Shown piece after piece: positions 56,634-64,000 of a DNA stretch of 64,000 nt; the first letter of the stretch is position 1, and the number at the start of each line of letters is the position of its first letter. The stretch lies in the NCBI GenBank assembly GCA_025603075.1, contig MU626374.1, forward strand, positions 1 through 64,000, in the 5' to 3' direction. The notes beneath the pieces are model-generated. The model saw nothing but the letters and a program-made list of their open reading frames with translations, did not search any database and was not told the origin of the DNA. The DNA comes from Neoconidiobolus thromboides FSU 785 (Eukaryota; Entomophthoromycota; Entomophthoromycetes; Entomophthorales; Neoconidiobolaceae). The translations under genes and the position numbers were made by a program.

Positions 56634-57687
56634 ACACTGAGCTATTTATAAGTCCTATAACATGTATCTTAATTTTATTAAATAGGTATTGGTGTATCAC
56701 CAATAAAAATATTAATCCTTTAATTGTCATTTAAATTTGATATGCTCATAAAACGTTTTTGTAAAGTTTAAATAAAACATTTTATAAACTATATCTTAGT
56801 TTAGAGCTCTGATTTTTTTAGTATTTAAGGATTATATGTAATTTTAGAAAATAAGACAAACAAAACAGGCAGTTTACCTCAATATTAAAGTATAAATGTT
56901 AAAATTTTTCATTTTAAGTATTGCTCTTATTTTCCAGGTTTATGCTTTTTTATACACAATAATAACCTCTAAAATACTTGACTGAAAACCTAGTTTCTCC
57001 ATAGTGCAAACTTTATGGCGTTTTTATCATTTGCTATGAATTAATGCAAGGGAATTAGGAATTTGAAAAATCCATCCTATTTATAGTTTAGTATTAGCAC
57101 AGCCCCATTAATTATCTTCAAACTCCCACTGCCTTTAAAGAGCAGTATACCTCTATATCCTTCCTGTTTGTCTTTTTTCTATATTTTACTAAAGTTCCGA
57201 TTGAAGATTACTGCTCTTTAAATAATAAATATTACCAGCACATACAACATGTATCTTAAAGCATAAGTTTGAGAAAATGTTAAACCACTTTTTTATTTCT
57301 TATTTATGATAGCTGATATTGAACTAAACAAAAAAAGTTTTATCCTTTAGCTGATGCTTTACTGTGTCATTTATATTTTGATAAAATTTTATTTTATTTT
57401 ATTTATCTTTGGCAAATTTGAACTAAAATCATTTTAAAAATCACTTTCGCTTTTATTCACTTTCAAACTACATCAACAATATAGTAAATCCTTTGTTGTA
57501 ACTGAATTCAAATGACTTAAAACATAATATAGAAACATAAAACAGAAAGTAGCCTCATCATAAACAATTTTTCAAAAAAAGAAATAATATTTTTAATCAG
57601 CCAAAACAAATAATAATGAAAAAAAGCCATGTTAACATTTCTACTTGCAGTGTGCAAAAATGTCTTCAAGTGTAAAAAAGATGAATT
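56634..57687. other. Intergenic region between convergent H3 and NOT1
   Basis: About 1 kb. Apart from the hairpin/poly(A) site of H3 at 56687-56707, nothing recognisable. Confidence 0.5.
56687..56707 (+). terminator. Perfect hairpin overlapping the H3 poly(A) signal
   Basis: TATTGGTG-TAT-CACCAATA forms an 8-bp perfect stem with a 3-nt loop 54 nt after the H3 stop. The AATAAA signal at 56702-56707 overlaps its 3' arm. Confidence 0.55.
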
Positions 57688-60600
57688 TTAACTCGACTTA
57701 GGCACTCCCTTATTGAATGTAACGCAACGCTCCATAAACTCAATGAGTTCTGCCTGATCTTTAATAAATGGTTGTTCTACGAGTGCATACACTGGATCTT
57801 CATAAAGATCTGTAAGTAAGCACCAGATGCCCCATGGTACTGGGTTCTTTAATACTACACGGTCAATTAAGACTCTATAAAATAATAAGCAACTTGCTTA
57901 CAGCATAATAGTTAATGTAATTACCTTATAATCTGTTCCTTAGCAAAGATGTTGGTAGCGGTGGAATATAGACCAAGGATCACCTGAGAAAAGTAACAGG
58001 TATGCAAGTTAGGATATCTTAGTTGACAGATCAAAGCATTCAAAAAGATAAAGCGACCTAAAAATAAACTCAATATCAAATAAGTTTAAAACATCAAACT
58101 TCTAGTATTACCTTGTGGATCAAAGTCAATTAATAATTTCTGATAAATATCCATAGCAGACTGGCGTGGAGTAGAAGCATTTTTATCTGGGTTAGTTTGT
58201 AAGTCAGTAATACCGACAAAGAGAGCAAGGCAATAGATAAGGGATTGATCATACTCTTGCATCTCTTCTGTTTTATATAATTTGGCTTTCAGATCGACTA
58301 AAAACTCAATCTGATCTCTATCCGTTATATGGTTGCGAATGAAATCGGCGATTCCCTTCTTTTCCAAGGGTGTGGTATAATCGGAAAATACAGGTGGTGC
58401 AACCAAATACTCGGGTTTAGGATTACTGCTATAGTATTTAAAGGAAGGTCTGGGATACTCAAAGTTAGCAGGGGTAGCAGCCGAAATCAAGGATGAAATC
58501 TGAGCACAAGAGATGGGAAGTTCAGATACCAATCCAAAATGATGTGAAACCATAAACTGTGGGTAATCATGCATGACAGAAATAGTTAAGCGAATAGCTC
58601 CAAGGTAGAAATCCCATCCAGTTTTTGAATGGGTTGGCACCATGATCGTAGATAAAAATCGGAAAAGATAACTGAATTGCACCTGAGCATGCTCCCAGCC
58701 TCGTTTGTTGTCTAGAGCCATAAGCTTGGGGAAGAATAGCTTGTGTGAGATTAGGCTTACCCAAGCATAAGCAAAGCCAGGCAATATTTCAGGTTGTAAG
58801 GGTGATAATGATTTATTAAATGCTAATATTAAATTAGGTTGGATAGCAATAAGCTTGTCTTCTTGAGAATTGAGATGGTAAAGTATGCTTGAATAAAGTC
58901 TATAAAATGGTTTAGGATTGAAGCTTTTTTCTTTTTTATGATGAGCATGGACTAACATAAGAGCCAACACAGTCAAAGTATTGGTAAACAATCCAGTACG
59001 TGAAGCATGAGTTTCATTGTGTTGATCTTGAGCATAGATAATGATAGTGATAATCATTTTAGCCATCGAATCAATATGGTGGTAAATTGGTTTACTCATA
59101 TCGATTTCATCTTTAGAATTCTCAGCATATAGATCAAATGAAATTTGTACTGAAGTTCTGATAAACATTGCCATCATCTGCTCATCTTGAAGGATACCAT
59201 GTTGAGATAACTTAGAAACAAACTCATAATAATCCTTTTCATTAGGATTTGACAACATATAAACCCTTGTCCACTCATTATAATAAAAGTGGCAAGTGTT
59301 TTGTAATTCTTGTTCTCTCTTTTTACTGTCATATTGATTCTTAATATCATCAAGGATGGCCATGATTTGTTCTGAAGTATGGTTCATTCGAGACAATTTA
59401 AGCAAGCCTTCTCTGGTATGAGCGAAGCTATCCAAGTTGCCAACGCATGGTTCATCTAAAATACATCTACTAATCAATTTAAGACTGTAATCAACGATAT
59501 CCCCTCTTCCTTGTTGTATTAATTTGCCCAAATACTCATCAAGTTCGTCAAATTCAAGCAAGTCATTGATGATTAAAGACTTAGTAATCACAGGATTATA
59601 TTTGTAAACATCTTCTGAGTAGATAAAGAAATGATTAACTCTTCTGGTAACAATGTTTGAAAGAGGACATAAACGGGTTAAAAGATGGATATACACTTGT
59701 TGGGCTCCATTTGACTTGGCAGAATAAATACGCGTAATATATTTCTTAGCGATTTCATAAAGAAGCACATCCCTTCTGGCAATATGATTTAAAATCTCAT
59801 CAATCGCATTGAATATCTTAAACATCATCGTTTGGTCAAGTGCATCTTTATCTTCTTGTAAGATATCTAATCGACGATCTAAACCATTGATAATATTTAA
59901 TAAATTATCTAAGGCTCTTTCATCTGAAGCTTGTAGTCTAAGTTGGTCCTCACCATTACGTATGTATTCCAAAGTTTCAGGTTGCAAATGATTGATAAAT
60001 TCCTCTTTACTGACTTCATCAGGTATTTCAAACTTTAAGAGATTAAATCGTTGATATAACCTTAATTGAGCAGGTGTAACGCCAGTTGGTTTTAACTTCA
60101 AAATTTCTGGTGCCATTGGTGGTAATTGGTTACTAGCGTTGTAGTTGCCTACATCATAATATGACTGTCCTCTGGCTTCTCTCGTTTTCTTACGGTTACC
60201 GATGGCATCTTGTAAGTATTGGTCAATAAAACGTGGAGCATCTTTAAGAGCCATTGTTTGGATGGCATACAAACCAACTCTTACATTATTCGTAACAACA
60301 TCTTCAAGCTCTTTTGGAGCTTGAATTAATGGAAAGAGATTATTCTTTACTAATTGTTCTCTTAAGGCATCCATAAAACATTTGATAAATGACTCTTTAT
60401 AATTGGCATGGATATATGCAACCACAGTGGAGCCACTCATTTGATGAGCAGCTTGACGAAGTTTTTCTTCATCAGGCTCCATGGCGAAGTCTTTGGTAAT
60501 AAGCACTTTAGTAAATTGAAATACAATGGGCAAGGCATGTTCTTTGACTTCAAGGTAGGTTTTTGTGATGGCGACTTCAAGTGCAATAAATGCAGCCATG

Positions 60601-63360
60601 GTAAGGTTTTTATCCTGAGCGAACGAAGAATTGGGATCGATATAAACATGTTTATTTAAGTTTTTGATATCGAATAGTTCGCCATTGATCTTCATACCAA
60701 CCGTTCTTGAAATTTCTTGATCTGCATAAAGCTCGATATTCATGAGGAGATTGGAGGGTTCAATGTCATTAGTCTTTAAATTAAATTTATTAAATAACAT
60801 CTCAATCTCAAAATTTAAATTATTTTTGCTGCCTGGTATTTTTGACAATTCAAGTAAAAACTTTAAAATACCCATCAACCAAGGATTTGGTGGTAAGAAT
60901 ACATCTCCTTTGATTCCCTGTGCTAATACTTTACATGTAAATGGAATAGCAACAATTAATCTCTTATCTAAATAGCCTTCAATTAAGGTGCCCTAAATAT
61001 TATTAGTAACTGTATTAAAATGACACTATAATTTAACTTACCTTTAAATAAAGTTTATCGTGCAAAATAGGCTTATTTTTAGCTAAAGTGATGGCACCTA
61101 ACCAACTACCCAATGTTTTTAACAAGGCTCTTTCATCTGCAGAATTGGCTGTGCCCTCAGATTTTAAAAGAATGTGAATGTTCTTATAGGTATCATCCAA
61201 AATCATGTTACTCAATTCCTGCTCAGCCACCATATCCAAAAATTGGAGGTAAACAGGATGATTATTGATCTCAGTACTGATTCTTCTTACAACGATATAA
61301 TCACTGAAAAAGGAATAAGCAGAATTATTGATGATCGATTTGAATTCTTTGACCTTGTCTGCGATATTTGTACTCGATAAATTATTAATTAAGAATACCA
61401 ATTTCTCTTGCAGTTCTTTGTTCAATTCAATATCTCCTTGCTTTTGTTTGGAACTTAGTAAAGTATCAACCGAAGCGGCACTAAAGGAAGGTGCGCCCTT
61501 TTCTTGTGGACTATTGAAGCTGTTTTGGTTAAAAGTCAAATCGTTTAAGTGTTCATTATCTTCAGAATCATCATAATTTTGTGGTGGATTTACTCTACTT
61601 ACATCTTCGGCTTGTGAACCAATGTTCTCCTGATAAAACGTAGGAATAGTCTCAAGGAGATGAGGCTGCTTCTTGAAGAATTCATCTAATAAAGGTATCT
61701 TGTTAATACACCCTTTGATTTGTGACATAGCAATCAACGAAAAGTTATTTAACTTTGATTTTTTAGGCTTGTTAAGACCATTAGCAATACACAACACAAG
61801 CATCTTATTATAACTATAAATTATAGCTTTTTGGGCTACTAATTGTCCTAATAAAAGTGCAGTAAGCCCAAGTTCCATATCAGGGTAAGCTGTTAATTGA
61901 TAGTACTCTTCAATTAAAAGAGCAATTGAAGAGGCATAAAGAGCTAACTTTCTGGGCTCAGTAGAACTGCGATAATTAATCAAAATTTCTGCCAAATCAG
62001 AAGGACGAAATTGGCTTCTGTATAAGCGCTCATATAAGCTATTGACTTCTTTTTCAACATCACTAGGAAACTTAAGAAAGATATTATCTTGCTGAATAAA
62101 ATCCAATAATAGTTGTTGGAAAGGGGAGTAATGATCAGTTAAAACCTTAAGGCAGGCTTTGATATGGACCTCTTGTGTACGGGTGATCTTATTTTTTAAA
62201 AAAATCTGAAAAAAGACTGCGATTGTTTCATATGTTAAATTATCTAAGTCGCCTAATTCTGCTTCAGGCACGAGTTTCTTGTGCACACGACGAATAAAAT
62301 CCAATACTTTAACTAAAAAGACGTCATCAAACGCATCAAATTTATCCTCAATCCAGTGCTGGAAATTAATGTATCGCTTTTGATAAGCCAAAGCAATCAG
62401 AGGAAGTGTAAAATCGAAATCATTAGAGAAGTAAAGTGCACTTATTAAATCCAATTCTTTAAATATTCGTATGGTAGGAACAAGGTACTTATCATCTGAA
62501 ATAGTACAATGATACATACCTTCAAAAAGAGCTGTACTATCTAAGATCCAATTCATGTACAAAGAAAAGGAACCATCAAGCGTGCCATCCAAAAACTGAG
62601 CATATAATTTGCTAAGAGTGTTTCTATGCCAAATATTTTTAAATGGTAAAAAGATAATCAAGCCTAAAAAAATCAAATCAGGATCGGTTTTTAAACCTTC
62701 TTCAAAGAGAACAAAGGCAGGTGACTTATCAGACTTATTAATGTTCATCAAACAAGTTTCAATGAGATGGACATTGATCCATGGACTAGAACTGAGTTGA
62801 TTGGCCCTCTCCCTAATTCTTGGATCACTTAAGGAGGCTGGGTTAGGCAAAACACTATGTACAGACAAGGTAGCAATATTAATTAACTCTGTAGGTGCAG
62901 CTATGGCTTGAGACAAAAAGGAAAACTGAACTTCTTTGCACTTCCAAATCTCCCAAAACACCGTAATAGGATGAAACTCATTGGAGCGAGTAATATATTT
63001 ATACGACATGATAGCTACTGTGATGGAATCAAGCGTTTCAAATACGATACCAGGCTTATCTAAGCTAAAAAAAGCTTTACGCCAGTCTAAAGGTTTAGCT
63101 AAGCGTGCAAAAAAGGTAGATAAGCTTTCAATGAACATGGGGATCATGGTTTTGGATATAAAGAATCCAGAATCTTGATCATTTTTACTATTGGTCCAGT
63201 TCACCAGAACTGAAAGAATCGCACCATACACTTCTTCAAGCGCCGTTTGCTCACTAAGCTGGATTTCATCTAAAAGACTTTGGATAGCACCAACAGATTC
63301 TAAGCAAGGTGGTCCTTTTTGAATAATGGCTTTTCGGATAACGTCAAAAGTGGTTGGCAT
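57688..63360 (-). CDS. NOT1: NOT1, scaffold of the CCR4-NOT deadenylase complex
   Basis: NOT1 holds the CCR4-NOT complex together and links mRNA deadenylation, decay and transcription control. Four exons, complement(57688..57874, 57925..58057, 58112..60992, 61042..63360), encode 1,839 residues. The single-frame halves join across a 49-nt intron at 60993-61041. The N-terminal half is helical HEAT-like. The MIF4G domain that binds the Caf1 deadenylase ends around residue 840 with the hallmark LPPNPWLMGILKFLLEL. The CN9BD/DUF3819-type region follows (ITKDFAMEPDEEKLRQAAHQ, about residues 940-960). The C-terminal NOT1 superhelix, which binds Not2 and Not5/3, fills the last about 550 residues. The two small last exons supply its conserved end (RFIFLNALICQLRYPNLHTC, LKNPVPWGIW). 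The protein is complete and near the short end for fungal NOT1. Confidence 0.95.
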
Positions 63361-64000
63361 GATAAAAATAGATTGCTGTTAGTTTTTCAGGGTTAAAGTG
63401 TTAGGTCTAGAAATAGATTGGAACTTTTTTGTTTTAGAAATATTAAATTAAATAGCACTTCTTTTAAAAAAGATATCTTAGTTTATACACAACGTCAGTA
63501 ATAAATCTACAAACTTTTTTAGTAACGACGATTGAAAAAGTGAGTTTATCTAAAATTTAAGTGTTAGTTAGTAGTTAATGTTGGCACATTATATTGTGAT
63601 AATTCAATTTATAAAAATATAATTTGAATAATGAATAAACTCACCTGATTTTGTATTTCAAAAGAAAAAAATAATAAAATAGAACAATCCCAAAGTAATT
63701 TATACAATTTTAAGCCTTCTAGAATTAATCTATTAGTTTAACATTCCTTAATTGAATTCTCTTACTTACGGATAGTGGCTAACAAGGTGGGATAATAATT
63801 TTAGATACAAAAGCTGGAGTTGAAAATCTTGGTACTTCAACATAAGTTAAAATTGTGCAATGAATTGTAGCCAATTAAAATAGGCGAACTCAAAGCTCAT
63901 GCAAAATAGCAAAAATAAAGTCCAACTTTAAGTTTTGATTACGTGGGGAGGGGATAGTGCCATAAAGCTGGCTTTTAACATTGTTCGAATGTAAATAGTG
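63361..64000. other. Upstream region of NOT1
   Basis: About 640 bp to the window edge. No coding exon, RNA gene or repeat recognised. Confidence 0.5.

Overview
The window is about 64 kb of very AT-rich nuclear DNA from a fungus. The evidence is genes interrupted by short (about 44-69 nt) GT-AG introns, a Zn2Cys6 transcription factor, a fungal-type fused betaine-lipid synthase, an intronless histone H3, and TFIID, TFIIE and CCR4-NOT subunits. I see no bacterial, organellar or viral block. The mix of a BTA1 synthase, CHAP and 3D-domain secreted proteins, and kelch-like membrane proteins suggests an early-diverging (zygomycete-grade) fungus. That placement is inference.

Layout. At 0.5 kb is a small secreted protein. 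At 3.7-6.9 kb TAF6 and TFIIE-beta sit head to head. At 8.4 kb is a seven-helix membrane protein that has two relatives at 40.3-41.4 and 51.4-52.3 kb. From 9.1 to 12.7 kb lies transposon-derived DNA. At 12.7-15.0 kb a beta-carbonic anhydrase and a GDP-mannose pyrophosphorylase-alpha-like gene converge. At 17.2-20.5 kb a secreted polyQ CHAP protein converges with BTA1. At 23.3-25.7 kb are a secreted 3D-domain protein and TSR3. At 26.4-30.5 kb is a divergent pair of kelch-like single-pass receptors. At 32.9-36.6 kb is a convergent pair of unrecognised paralogues. At 38.9-39.5 kb is a four-exon gene for a short coiled-coil (SCOC-type) protein. At 43.7-45.6 kb is a decayed S41-peptidase gene. At 49.4 kb is a short Zn2Cys6 factor, at 53.2 kb a second CHAP gene, at 54.3 kb an Aly/REF mRNA-export factor, at 56.2 kb histone H3, and at 57.7-63.4 kb the complete NOT1 scaffold.

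The intergenic DNA is not empty. A roughly 105-bp inverted-repeat family (MITE-like; ends ATATGGGGATGT and ACATCCCCATAT) occurs about 15 times between 2.5 and 55.4 kb, often in pairs. Its reading frames create several misleading short ORFs. A 628-bp element with 134-bp terminal inverted repeats lies at 10.5-11.2 kb.

Housekeeping genes (transcription initiation, rRNA modification, mRNA export and decay, nucleotide sugars, lipids) alternate with lineage-specific secreted or membrane families. The secreted set includes three genes built on folds best known from bacterial peptidoglycan hydrolases (two CHAP, one 3D). Exon structures were read by eye from splice signals, reading frame and family similarity. 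No search was run.
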